Source of the DNA: Aequorivita aurantiaca
GTDB lineage: Bacteria > Bacteroidota > Bacteroidia > Flavobacteriales > Flavobacteriaceae
Length of the DNA: 64,000 nucleotides
Assembly: GCF_030410135.1 (NCBI RefSeq)
Contig: NZ_JAUGQQ010000005.1
Span: forward strand, 124,001 to 188,000
Direction of reading: 5' to 3'
This document shows positions 52,808-60,932 of the stretch, piece after piece (position 1 is the stretch's first letter; every line of letters starts with the position of its first letter). Position numbers and translations under genes: made by a program. The notes under the pieces were generated by a model. It had not been told where the DNA came from, did no database searches, and saw only the letters and a program-made list of their open reading frames with translations.

Positions 52808-53716
52808 ATGATTAAAAGAGTATTAATTACAGGGGCAACGGGACTTATTGGCAGTGAACTGGTGCGGCAGTGCCATCTTGATGGAATTGCGGTTAATTAC
52901 TTGACAACCAGTAGGGAAAAAATAGAAAATACGACAAATTATAAGGGATTTTATTGGAATCCAATAAAAAATGAAATGGACGTTGAAGCCTTTAATGGGG
53001 TAACCGCTATTGTGAATTTAGTTGGCGCCCCTGTTTCAAAAAGATGGACCAATAACTATAAAAAGAAAATTTTGGATAGTCGTGTTCAATCGCTAAATCT
53101 TCTGCACGCCACACTTCAAAAAACAGATCATTCCATTGTTCATTTTATTACTGCGAGTGGCGTGAGCATTTATCCAAACTCCAAAACAAAATTATATACT
53201 GAAGAAGATAATGATGTGGATAATACTTTTTTGGCAAGAGTAGTATCCCAATGGGAGGCAACGGCAGCAAAATTCAAGAATCTGGGAATGGAAGTGAGCA
53301 AGGTTAGGACTGGCGTAGTTCTGGCTAGTGATGAGGGGGCGCTGCCCAAATTGGTCCAGCCAATTAAACTTGGCGTGGGTGCGCCTTTGGGTGATGGAGA
53401 GCAATGGTTGTCATGGATTCATATTCGCGATATTGCCGGCATCTATCTTTTTCTGCTAAAAAATCAGTTGGAAGGGAAGTACAACGCCGTGGCGCCCAAC
53501 CCTGTACAAAATAAAAAAATGACACGGATGATTGCTGCAAAATTTGACAGTCCGCTATGGCTACCCAATATCCCTGCATTTGTACTGAAATTGATTCTGG
53601 GCGAAATGTCCGTAATGGTTTTGGAAGGACAATTGGTCAGCTCAAAAAAAATCGAACAATTGGGTTATAAGTTCAAATTCTATAATCTGGACAATGCCTT
53701 GGAAGATTTGCTATAA
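52808..53716 (+). CDS. TIGR01777 family epimerase (SDR39U1-like)
   Basis: 302 aa. Extended short-chain dehydrogenase fold: NAD(P)-binding GATGLIGSELV (about 8-18), VNLVGAPVSKRWT (about 60-72), ITASGVSIYP, RTGVVLASDEGALPKL and SWIHIRDIAG. The C-terminal DUF1731-like region (ALEDLL end) is present. Homologous to E. coli YfcH and plant sulE; substrate unknown. Ends at a terminator. Confidence 0.92.
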   Translation: MIKRVLITGATGLIGSELVRQCHLDGIAVNYLTTSREKIENTTNYKGFYWNPIKNEMDVEAFNGVTAIVNLVGAPVSKRWTNNYKKKILDSRVQSLNLLHATLQKTDHSIVHFITASGVSIYPNSKTKLYTEEDNDVDNTFLARVVSQWEATAAKFKNLGMEVSKVRTGVVLASDEGALPKLVQPIKLGVGAPLGDGEQWLSWIHIRDIAGIYLFLLKNQLEGKYNAVAPNPVQNKKMTRMIAAKFDSPLWLPNIPAFVLKLILGEMSVMVLEGQLVSSKKIEQLGYKFKFYNLDNALEDLL

Positions 53717-53752
53717 AAAAAGAGAGGGACGAAATTCGCCCCTCTTTTTTTC
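53715..53752 (+). terminator. Terminator after the TIGR01777 epimerase
   Basis: Stem AGAGGGACGAA / TTCGCCCCTCT (one mismatch) with A and T runs on either side; could also act for the convergent YceI gene. Confidence 0.8.
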
Positions 53753-53779
53753 CAATTTTAAAATGCTAATACTTTTTAA

Positions 53780-54433
53780 TTACGATTTTGTAGCCACTAG
53801 GGATACAGTAATTTTTACTTGGTCATTTATAAACTTGTCACCCAGGCTTGGAAAAACGGATTTTGAACCATAATTAACATCCCACTTTGTTCTGTCAATT
53901 TCAAAAGTTTCACTTTTTAGCATCAATTTTTCTCCTTCCATATTTACCGAGGCAGGAAATTCCACTGCGTGAGTTTTGTCACGAATGGTTAGATTTCCTT
54001 TAACCATGTTATTTTCAACACCCGTCATTTCAAATTTTGCAGTTGGAAATTCCTTTACGTTAAAGAAGTCGCCTTCCTTCCCTTCAGCGGTACCTTTCAA
54101 GTGGGCTTCCAAATTAGCTTTCTGATCACCTTCCAAATCAAGATCGGTTATGGTGTTCATATCAATTACAAAGTTCCCAGCCTCAATTTCGCCATTGTTC
54201 ATATGTATAGTTCCCGAGGAAAGGCTAATTGTTCCATTGTGCTTTCCCGTTGGTTTTTCCCCTTCCCATGTAATTTGTGAAGCGGCTGTATCCACGGTGT
54301 ATTCTGTAGCCATTTCAGTAGCTTCCGCCGCTTGTTCGGGCGTTACTTCTGCATCCTTTTCGGAATTTTTGCAGGAGAAAGCTCCAACTGTAACAAAAGC
54401 CATTACTGTAATTTTCAAAAATGTTGATTTCAT
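53780..54433 (-). CDS. YceI-family lipoprotein
   Basis: 217 aa. Lipobox GAFSC near residue 20. YceI lipocalin-like domain (about 45-215): YTVDTAASQITWEGEKPTGKHNG, GNFVIDMNTITDLDLEG, HLKGTAEGKEGDFFNVKEFPTAKFEM and FEIDRTKWDVNYGSKS. Family members bind isoprenoid-like hydrophobic ligands in the periplasm. A -7 box at 54461-54468 supports the start. Confidence 0.93.
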   Translation of the reverse strand: MKSTFLKITVMAFVTVGAFSCKNSEKDAEVTPEQAAEATEMATEYTVDTAASQITWEGEKPTGKHNGTISLSSGTIHMNNGEIEAGNFVIDMNTITDLDLEGDQKANLEAHLKGTAEGKEGDFFNVKEFPTAKFEMTGVENNMVKGNLTIRDKTHAVEFPASVNMEGEKLMLKSETFEIDRTKWDVNYGSKSVFPSLGDKFINDQVKITVSLVATKS

Positions 54434-54460
54434 AGGTATGAGTTTAGGTTTTTAAAGGAG

Positions 54461-54468
54461 CAAAATTA
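54461..54468 (-). promoter_or_regulatory. -7 box of the YceI gene
   Basis: Minus-strand TAATTTTG, 27 nt before the ATG at 54433. Confidence 0.5.
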
Positions 54469-54515
54469 TGATTTATGCCGAAGTATTATCTTAAAGTAAT
54501 ATTAAATAAATCCAG

Positions 54516-54554
54516 TGACATTTTGACATTTTATTACAAGTGGCAGTACTTTTG
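54516..54554 (+). promoter_or_regulatory. Promoter of grpE-dnaJ
   Basis: TTTG (54522-54525), 21-nt spacer, TACTTTTG (54547-54554). The tandem TGACATTTTGACATTT (54516-54531) overlaps the -33 region. The ATG at 54588 follows by 33 nt. Confidence 0.55.
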
Positions 54555-54587
54555 CTCCCTTTCCGAAAAATTGAAAGAACCCTAATT

Positions 54588-55139
54588 ATGAATAAAGACG
54601 ATAAAAACCCAACTGCCGAACGGGAAGACACCTCCGGAATTGAAGATATAGATTTGACCGAACAAAAACGTGCAGAGGAGAATGTTTCCCACGTACTTTC
54701 GGAATTGCAAAATGAATTTGAACGCGAAAAGGATAGATATTTACGTCTTTTTGCGGAATTTGAAAATTTCAAAAAAAGAACCGCCAGGGAACGTGTTGAA
54801 ATGTTTAGAACCGCCGGGGAAGAGATTATGCTTTCACTTTTGCCTATTTTAGATGATTTTGAGCGCGCCCTGAAGGAAATTGATAAAATTGAAGATAATA
54901 CCCATGTTAAAGGTGTGGAACTTATCAACAATAAACTCCGAGAAACCTTGCGATCAAAAGGATTGGAATTAATGGAGGTAAGCGCGGGTGATACCTTTAA
55001 TGCTGATTCACACGAAGCAATCACGCAAATTCCGGCGCCAGAAGCCAAATTAAAAGGGAAAATTATAGATGTTGTTGAAAAGGGATATACTTTGGGCGAC
55101 AAAGTTATTCGCTATCCAAAAGTTGTTATAGGTCAATAA
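54588..55139 (+). CDS. grpE: Nucleotide exchange factor GrpE
   Basis: 183 aa from the ATG at 54588; a longer frame from 54540 would start inside the promoter and adds non-family residues. Long N-terminal coiled coil (about 25-95: LQNEFEREKDRYLRLFAEFENFKKRTARE) and the C-terminal beta domain (GDTFNADSHEAI, KLKGKIIDVVEKGYTLGDKVIRYPKVVIG). Releases ADP from DnaK. dnaK is not adjacent; dnaJ follows after 3 nt. Confidence 0.96.
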   Translation: MNKDDKNPTAEREDTSGIEDIDLTEQKRAEENVSHVLSELQNEFEREKDRYLRLFAEFENFKKRTARERVEMFRTAGEEIMLSLLPILDDFERALKEIDKIEDNTHVKGVELINNKLRETLRSKGLELMEVSAGDTFNADSHEAITQIPAPEAKLKGKIIDVVEKGYTLGDKVIRYPKVVIGQ

Positions 55140-55142
55140 GAT

Positions 55143-56258
55143 ATGAAGGAAGATTATTACGAAATTCTTGAGGTATCAAAAAGCGCCTCGACGGCCGAAA
55201 TAAAAAAGGCCTACCGAAAAAAAGCTTTGCAATATCACCCAGATAAAAATCCGGGTGACCATGACGCGGAGGCTATGTTCAAGAAATCCGCTGAGGCCTA
55301 TGAAGTTCTCAGCGACCCCAATAAACGCTCTCGTTATGATCAATTTGGTCATCGCGCCTTTGACGGAAGTGGCGGTTTTGGTGGCGGAGGAATGAATATG
55401 GAAGACATTTTCAGTCAATTCGGTGATATTTTCGGAGGAGCTTTCGGAGGTGGTTTTGGTGGTGGATTCGGAGGTGGAGCAGGCCGAAGAACCGTAAAAG
55501 GCAGTAATCTGCGTATCAGGGTTCAGCTCACCTTAGAGGAAATTGCCCAAGGGGTAGAGAAAAAAATTAAGGTTAAACGTAAAAAACTTGCGCAGGGCAC
55601 CACCTATAAAACCTGTTCAACCTGTAATGGGCAGGGCCAGGTATCGCGTATCCAAAACACAATATTGGGTCGTATGCAAACCTCAACAACCTGTACGGCT
55701 TGTGGTGGTTTAGGGCAAATTGTTGACTCAAAACCCGCAAATGCCGATACCGAAGGAATGTTGGTGACGGAAGAAACCGTTTCAATAAAAATACCCGCAG
55801 GCGTTGTGGACGGTATGCAACTGAAGGTATCCGGAAAAGGTAATGATGCCCCAGGCAATGGAATTCCGGGGGATCTTTTGGTGGCCATCGAAGAAAAACC
55901 GCACGATACCCTGCAGCGTGAAGGCGACAATTTACATTATGATTTGTACATCAGTTTTTCCGAAGCTGCATTAGGAACTTCAAAAGAAATTGAAACCGTT
56001 ACAGGTAAGGTGCGCATTAAAATTGATAATGGTGCACAAAGCGGTAAAATATTGAGGCTTCGAAATAAGGGAATCCCGAGCATTAACGGTTACGGAACGG
56101 GTGATTTGTTGGTTCATATAAATGTTTGGACTCCCAAAACCCTTTCAAAGGAACAACGGGAATTTTTCGAAAAGATGAGTGATGATGCCCATTTTCAGCC
56201 CAAGCCGGAAAAGGAGGATAAATCATTTTTTGAAAAAGTGAAAGATATGTTCTCTTAA
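55143..56258 (+). CDS. dnaJ: Chaperone DnaJ with a reduced zinc domain
   Basis: 371 aa. J domain with the HPD motif (QYHPDKNP, about 33), G/F-rich linker (about 75-118) and C-terminal substrate domains. Only two CxxCxGxG motifs are present (CSTCNGQG and CTACGGLG) instead of four, so it can form one zinc site rather than two; the rest of the zinc loop is absent, not frameshifted. This reduced form appears usual in Flavobacteriaceae. Co-transcribed with grpE. Confidence 0.96.
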   Translation: MKEDYYEILEVSKSASTAEIKKAYRKKALQYHPDKNPGDHDAEAMFKKSAEAYEVLSDPNKRSRYDQFGHRAFDGSGGFGGGGMNMEDIFSQFGDIFGGAFGGGFGGGFGGGAGRRTVKGSNLRIRVQLTLEEIAQGVEKKIKVKRKKLAQGTTYKTCSTCNGQGQVSRIQNTILGRMQTSTTCTACGGLGQIVDSKPANADTEGMLVTEETVSIKIPAGVVDGMQLKVSGKGNDAPGNGIPGDLLVAIEEKPHDTLQREGDNLHYDLYISFSEAALGTSKEIETVTGKVRIKIDNGAQSGKILRLRNKGIPSINGYGTGDLLVHINVWTPKTLSKEQREFFEKMSDDAHFQPKPEKEDKSFFEKVKDMFS

Positions 56259-56293
56259 ACAAACGTTAAATTGAAAATTTTATTTATATTTGA

Positions 56294-56330
56294 ATTGTCG
56301 CTTTGTAAAAGGGGCGACAATTTTTCTTTT
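56294..56330 (+). terminator. Terminator after dnaJ
   Basis: Stem ATTGTCGC / GCGACAAT with a 12-nt loop followed by TTTTCTTTTT; 35 nt past the dnaJ stop. Confidence 0.7.
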
Positions 56331-56347
56331 TCATAGCAATTTTTTTT

Positions 56348-56387
56348 CCCACCCAAGAATTTACTTTTTGGGTGGGTTTTGTTTTTA
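56348..56387 (+). terminator. Second terminator-like hairpin after dnaJ
   Basis: Stem CCCACCCAA / TTGGGTGGG with an 11-nt loop followed by TTTTGTTTTT. Oriented for plus-strand transcripts. Confidence 0.65.
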
Positions 56388-56389
56388 GA

Positions 56390-56416
56390 CCTATCATAGC
56401 CGGCTTTTGTGATAGG
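56390..56416. repeat. Third stem-loop downstream of dnaJ
   Basis: CCTATCA (56390-56396) and TGATAGG (56410-56416) are perfect inverted repeats around a 13-nt loop; no T-run of note. Confidence 0.55.
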
Positions 56417-56540
56417 ATGGTTTTTCAAAATGCCATTCAGTTTTTTATTCTTCATTTTGCAAAAGAAATCATAAATCTCACGCATTTTAAAGGATAGGGT
56501 TGGGCCAAATCAATATATTTACAGACTTCAAATAAATTTC

Positions 56541-57467
56541 ATGGAAAAACTTTTAGTTGTCAATAATGTTTCCAAAAATTACGGCAGTTATAATGCGCTT
56601 AACAACGTTTCCATAACAGTGGAAAAAGGAAGCATCTTCGGATTGTTGGGCCCGAACGGAGCGGGAAAAACCACTCTCATTCGGATTATAAACCAAATTA
56701 CAATGCCGGACTCCGGCACTGTCATTCTCGACGGCGAGCCGCTGCAGCCCCGCCACATTCAATATATCGGTTACCTTCCCGAAGAACGCGGTCTCTATAA
56801 AACTATGAAGGTTGGGGAGCAGGCACTCTATTTGGCGCAGTTGAAAGGGCTTTCAAAACAAGAGGCAAAGGAGCGCTTAAAATATTGGTTTGACCGCTTG
56901 CAAATTGGCGACTGGTGGGATAAAAAAATTCAAGAGCTTTCCAAAGGGATGGCACAAAAAATACAGTTTGTGGTAACTGTGCTGCACAAACCGAAGTTGC
57001 TGATCTTTGATGAACCCTTCAGCGGTTTCGATCCCATAAATGCCAATTTGATAAAGGACGAAATTTTGAAACTTCGCGATGACGGAGCGACCGTAATTTT
57101 TTCTACGCACCGAATGGAATCTGTCGAGGAAATGTGTGACCATATTGCGCTCATCCACAAATCAAATAAGATCCTTGACGGGAAATTGGTAGAAATAAAA
57201 AGGCAATATAGAAGCAATACATTTGAAATTGGACTTAAAACCACAAATCATGCAGCCATTTCGGATGTTTTACGGGATAAATTTGAAATTTTTCCGGCTA
57301 CCTTCAAAAGCATTCATGACGAATTGCAATACAGAATAAAGGTGCCGGATTCCGTGGCAACCAATGACTTTGTCAGCTATTTAACATCATTGGGTCAGCT
57401 CACCCATTTCGTGGAAGTAATTCCCTCTGCAAGTGATATCTTTATTGAAACCATCAAAAAAAATTAA
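56541..57467 (+). CDS. NatA-like ABC transporter ATPase
   Basis: 308 aa. Walker A GPNGAGKTT (about 36-44), signature as LSKGMAQK (the canonical SGGQ replaced by SKGM, seen in the NatA/DrrA/CcmA group), Walker B LLIFDEPFSG and an H-loop IFSTHRME. The C-terminal about 80 residues are the DUF4162-type extension. Pairs with the permease gene that follows 6 nt later; exporter of an unknown substrate. Confidence 0.93.
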   Translation: MEKLLVVNNVSKNYGSYNALNNVSITVEKGSIFGLLGPNGAGKTTLIRIINQITMPDSGTVILDGEPLQPRHIQYIGYLPEERGLYKTMKVGEQALYLAQLKGLSKQEAKERLKYWFDRLQIGDWWDKKIQELSKGMAQKIQFVVTVLHKPKLLIFDEPFSGFDPINANLIKDEILKLRDDGATVIFSTHRMESVEEMCDHIALIHKSNKILDGKLVEIKRQYRSNTFEIGLKTTNHAAISDVLRDKFEIFPATFKSIHDELQYRIKVPDSVATNDFVSYLTSLGQLTHFVEVIPSASDIFIETIKKN

Positions 57468-57473
57468 TCAGCA

Positions 57474-58781
57474 ATGAACCATCTTTCGCTCATCATTAAA
57501 CGGGAATATCTAACCAAAGTTCGCAATAAGTCCTTCGTAATAATGACTTTTTTGAGCCCATTTATATTTGTTGGGATTTTTGCTCTGGTGGCCTACCTCT
57601 CAAGCCTGAATAGTGATACCATTCGGAGAATCTCAGTTTTGGACAACAGCGGATTGTTCATTGAGGAGTTTAATAGTTCCCCGCATAGCCAATATAAAAT
57701 CTTGCAAAATATTACATTGGATGAAGCGAAAAAGCAAGCCGAAAAGGAAGACATCAACGGGTTGTTGTACATTCCGAAAACTGAGAGATTGGAAGACCTA
57801 TCCAAAGGCATAACATTTTATTCCGAAGATTCGCCCTCACTTTCTATGATGGGCGACATCAATAATCTGTTGGAGTCAAAGGCGAATGCTTTAAAATTAA
57901 GGGAAGCCGGCATTGATGCTGAAACCATCAAAAATCTCCATATAAATATTGATGCGAACCAAGAAACCTTTCAAGGGAAGGAAACCTCCAAACTTGGTTC
58001 CGGCTTGAAATTGGCCTTTGGTGGCGCCGCGGGCTATTTGCTTTTTATGTTCATCATTATTTATGGCAACATGATAATGCGCAGTGTGATAGAGGAAAAA
58101 ACGAGCCGGATTATAGAGGTAATTATTTCGTCCGTGAAACCTCGATTGTTGCTGCTCGGAAAAATTTTCGGAACCACTTTGGCGGGCATTACACAATTTT
58201 TAATTTGGGTGGTTTTGATTGTTGTTTTGATGACGGTTGTAACTTCCGTTTTTGGAATAGATCCCGCCGCGGGCTCGCCTTCCCAACAAATTATGGAAAA
58301 TAAGGTGGAGGGAGGCGCACAGCAGGTCTTGCAGGACATCATGGTTGAAATCAACAATTTGCCGATTCTCAATTTAATATTAATGTTCATCCTTTTCTTT
58401 GTGGGAGGATATTTACTGTACGCATCATTATATGCCGCCGTTGGCGCCGCGGTTGATAGCGAAACAGACACCCAACAGTTTATGATGCCCATTTTGATGC
58501 CCCTAATCCTAGCGGTTTATGTGGGCTTTTTTACGGTAATTGACAATCCCCACGGCACGGTTTCACAGGTGTTCTCATACATCCCGTTTACCTCTCCCGT
58601 TGTTATGCTTATGCGCATTCCATTCGGTGTGCCGCTGTGGCAACAGCTCATTTCGGTAGTACTTCTCTTCGCCACTTTTATAGGAATGGTTTGGTTCGCC
58701 GCTAAAATTTATCGCGTGGGAATTTTGATGTACGGAAAAAAACCAACCTATAAAGAGATTTTTAAATGGTTAAAGTATTAA
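57474..58781 (+). CDS. NatB-like ABC-2 permease
   Basis: 435 aa. First membrane helix near 25-43, then a large extracytoplasmic region (about 45-185), then five helices from about 188 onward. MRSVIEEKTSRIIEVIISSVKPRLLLLGKIFG (about 203-233) is the ABC-2/NatB signature around the coupling region. Works with the ATPase just upstream; in Bacillus NatAB exports sodium, but other members move other substrates. Confidence 0.92.
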   Translation: MNHLSLIIKREYLTKVRNKSFVIMTFLSPFIFVGIFALVAYLSSLNSDTIRRISVLDNSGLFIEEFNSSPHSQYKILQNITLDEAKKQAEKEDINGLLYIPKTERLEDLSKGITFYSEDSPSLSMMGDINNLLESKANALKLREAGIDAETIKNLHINIDANQETFQGKETSKLGSGLKLAFGGAAGYLLFMFIIIYGNMIMRSVIEEKTSRIIEVIISSVKPRLLLLGKIFGTTLAGITQFLIWVVLIVVLMTVVTSVFGIDPAAGSPSQQIMENKVEGGAQQVLQDIMVEINNLPILNLILMFILFFVGGYLLYASLYAAVGAAVDSETDTQQFMMPILMPLILAVYVGFFTVIDNPHGTVSQVFSYIPFTSPVVMLMRIPFGVPLWQQLISVVLLFATFIGMVWFAAKIYRVGILMYGKKPTYKEIFKWLKY

Positions 58782-58823
58782 AAAACCTTAGCCTTAAACT
58801 GCCTTATTTTAGGCAATAATAAA

Positions 58824-59993
58824 ATGTCCATGTACAGAATACTTATAATTGAAGACGAAGCAGCAATAAGGAGAGTGTTGGTTAAAATTCTTTCTGAGGA
58901 AAACCAGGGGTACGAAGTTTTCGAGGCGGAAGATGGCCTTGTTGGGCTGGAAATGATCACTAAAGAAGATTTTGATTTGGTGCTCTGCGATATCAAAATG
59001 CCGAAAATGGACGGAGTTGAGGTGCTCGAGGCGGCAAAAAAAATAAAACCGGAAATCCCAATAGTAATGATTTCTGGTCACGGCGATTTGGAAACAGCCG
59101 TGAATACTATGAAAATGGGCGCGTTTGATTACATCTCCAAACCCCCAGACTTGAATAGATTGCTGAACACTGTGCGTATTGCCTTGGACAGAAAGGAATT
59201 GGTAGTTGAGAATACCCGACTAAAAAAGAAAGTTTCCAAAAACTACGAAATGGTCGGCGCGTCCCACGAAATTGAACATATAAAAGAAATGATCGAAAAA
59301 GTGGCACCCACAGAAGCCCGCGTCCTCATTACCGGCCCAAACGGAACGGGAAAGGAATTGGTGGCTCACTGGCTCCATCAAAAAAGCGAGCGCAGCAGTG
59401 GCCCCATGATTGAAGTAAATTGTGCCGCAATACCCAGTGAATTGATAGAGAGCGAACTTTTCGGGCACGTAAAAGGGGCTTTTACTTCAGCAATAAAGGA
59501 GCGCGCTGGTAAATTTGAGGCCGCCAATAGTGGCACCATTTTTTTGGATGAAGTTGGTGATATGAGCCTCCCGGCCCAAGCCAAGGTGCTTCGCGCTTTG
59601 CAGGAAAACAAGGTGCAAAGGGTGGGTAGCGATAAAGATATTAAGGTTGATGTGCGCGTAATCACCGCTACCAACAAAGATTTGAAAAAGGAAATAGAGG
59701 CGGGCCGTTTTAGGGAAGATCTCTACCACAGGCTGGCAGTAATCCTTATAAAAGTCCCGGCCTTGAATGACAGACGGAACGATATACCATTACTGGTAGA
59801 TTATTTTTCGGATAAAATTTCCATAGAGCACGGCACCGCCAAAAAGAAGTTTACCTCCAAAGCAATAAAACTTTTGCAGGAATATGATTGGACGGGTAAT
59901 GTCCGTGAACTTAGAAACGTGGTGGAAAGACTCATAATTCTCGGCGGAAACGAAATAAGTGAGGAAGATGTGAAACTTTTCGCAAGTAAATAA
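58824..59993 (+). CDS. Sigma-54-type response regulator lacking a DNA-binding domain
   Basis: 389 aa. N-terminal receiver (about 1-125) with acidic pocket EDE, phospho-acceptor Asp56 in CDIKMP, Thr/Ser in ISGHGD and Lys in SKPPD. AAA+ domain (about 150-385): Walker A GPNGTGKE, the sigma-54 contact loop GAFTSA, Walker B-like FLDEVGD, sensor NVRELRNVVERL. The protein ends about 15 residues after the C-terminal helices: no Fis-type HTH is present. Its sensor kinase is not adjacent. Lies 6 nt before ppk2 and 43 nt after the NatB gene. Confidence 0.92.
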   Translation: MSMYRILIIEDEAAIRRVLVKILSEENQGYEVFEAEDGLVGLEMITKEDFDLVLCDIKMPKMDGVEVLEAAKKIKPEIPIVMISGHGDLETAVNTMKMGAFDYISKPPDLNRLLNTVRIALDRKELVVENTRLKKKVSKNYEMVGASHEIEHIKEMIEKVAPTEARVLITGPNGTGKELVAHWLHQKSERSSGPMIEVNCAAIPSELIESELFGHVKGAFTSAIKERAGKFEAANSGTIFLDEVGDMSLPAQAKVLRALQENKVQRVGSDKDIKVDVRVITATNKDLKKEIEAGRFREDLYHRLAVILIKVPALNDRRNDIPLLVDYFSDKISIEHGTAKKKFTSKAIKLLQEYDWTGNVRELRNVVERLIILGGNEISEEDVKLFASK

Positions 59994-59999
59994 TCGCGC

Positions 60000-60878
60000 A
60001 TGAAAAAGGTTAAGATTGACGATTTTAAGGTTACGCAGCCCATAAAACTTGACGGCACTAAAAATGATTGGGATTTAAACGCTACAGAAGACGAACTGAA
60101 AGACCGTCTTAAAACAACTCGACAAAAATTGGGGAAACTTCAAGATACCTTATACGCCCACGGAAAGTATGCAGTTTTGGTCTGCCTTCAGGGTATGGAT
60201 ACTGCCGGAAAAGACAGCCTCATACGTGAAGTCTTTAAAAGTTTTAACGCCCGTGGTGTGGTGGTTCACAGCTTCAAAACGCCCACTGCACTTGAAAAAA
60301 AACACGATTTTCTTTGGCGCCATTATATTGCCCTGCCCGAACGGGGAAAGTTTGGAATTTTTAACCGCACCCATTATGAAAATGTTTTAGTCACAAGAGT
60401 ACATCCTCAATATATTCTTGGAGAAAATTTACCGGACGTCAACACTTTGGATGATATCAACACAAATTTTTGGGACAAACGATTTCAGCAAATCAATGAT
60501 TTCGAAAAAACGCTTCAAGAAAATGGAACCATTATTTTTAAATTCTTTTTGAATATTAGTAAAGAAGAACAGAAACAACGCCAACTCCGCCGCTTAGACA
60601 AGCCTAACAAAAACTGGAAATTCTCTCCCGGTGATTTGGATGAGCGTGCCCTTTGGGAGGATTATAGAAAATATTATGAAGATGCCATTAATCGCACCTC
60701 CAAACCAAAAGCTCCGTGGTACGTGATTCCGTCAAACGATAAGGATATCGCCCGTGTTATAGTTGCAGAAATACTGCTGCAGGAACTTCAAAAATATAAC
60801 GATATCAAAGAACCCGAATTGGACGATGCAATCAAGGCAAAAATTTCGGAATACCGGGAACGGCTAAAAAATGATTAA
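60000..60878 (+). CDS. ppk2: Polyphosphate kinase 2 family protein
   Basis: 292 aa, single-domain PPK2. Transfers phosphate between polyphosphate and nucleotides. Walker A GMDTAGKDS (about 64-72), lid/Walker B region GIFNRTHYENVLVTRVHP (about 119-136) and RRLDKPNKNWKFSPGDLDERALWEDY (about 199-224). The class (AMP, ADP or NDP acceptor) is not decided by these motifs. 6 nt after the sigma-54 activator, so the two are probably co-transcribed. Confidence 0.93.
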   Translation: MKKVKIDDFKVTQPIKLDGTKNDWDLNATEDELKDRLKTTRQKLGKLQDTLYAHGKYAVLVCLQGMDTAGKDSLIREVFKSFNARGVVVHSFKTPTALEKKHDFLWRHYIALPERGKFGIFNRTHYENVLVTRVHPQYILGENLPDVNTLDDINTNFWDKRFQQINDFEKTLQENGTIIFKFFLNISKEEQKQRQLRRLDKPNKNWKFSPGDLDERALWEDYRKYYEDAINRTSKPKAPWYVIPSNDKDIARVIVAEILLQELQKYNDIKEPELDDAIKAKISEYRERLKND

Positions 60879-60892
60879 TCGTACAAATATTT

Positions 60893-60900
60893 ACCTTTGC
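60893..60900 (+). promoter_or_regulatory. -7 box of the M28 peptidase; fixes the start
   Basis: TACCTTTG ends 32 nt before the ATG at 60933; the longer frame's start at 60897 would lie inside it. Confidence 0.5.
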
Positions 60901-60932
60901 GTAATCACGCTTTAACTATCAAAATTTTTATA

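Noticed and set aside
56255-56485. 76-codon minus-strand ORF after dnaJ
   Set aside because: It runs through three stem-loops that explain the sequence, and its residues (K/N-rich, no pattern) show no family likeness.
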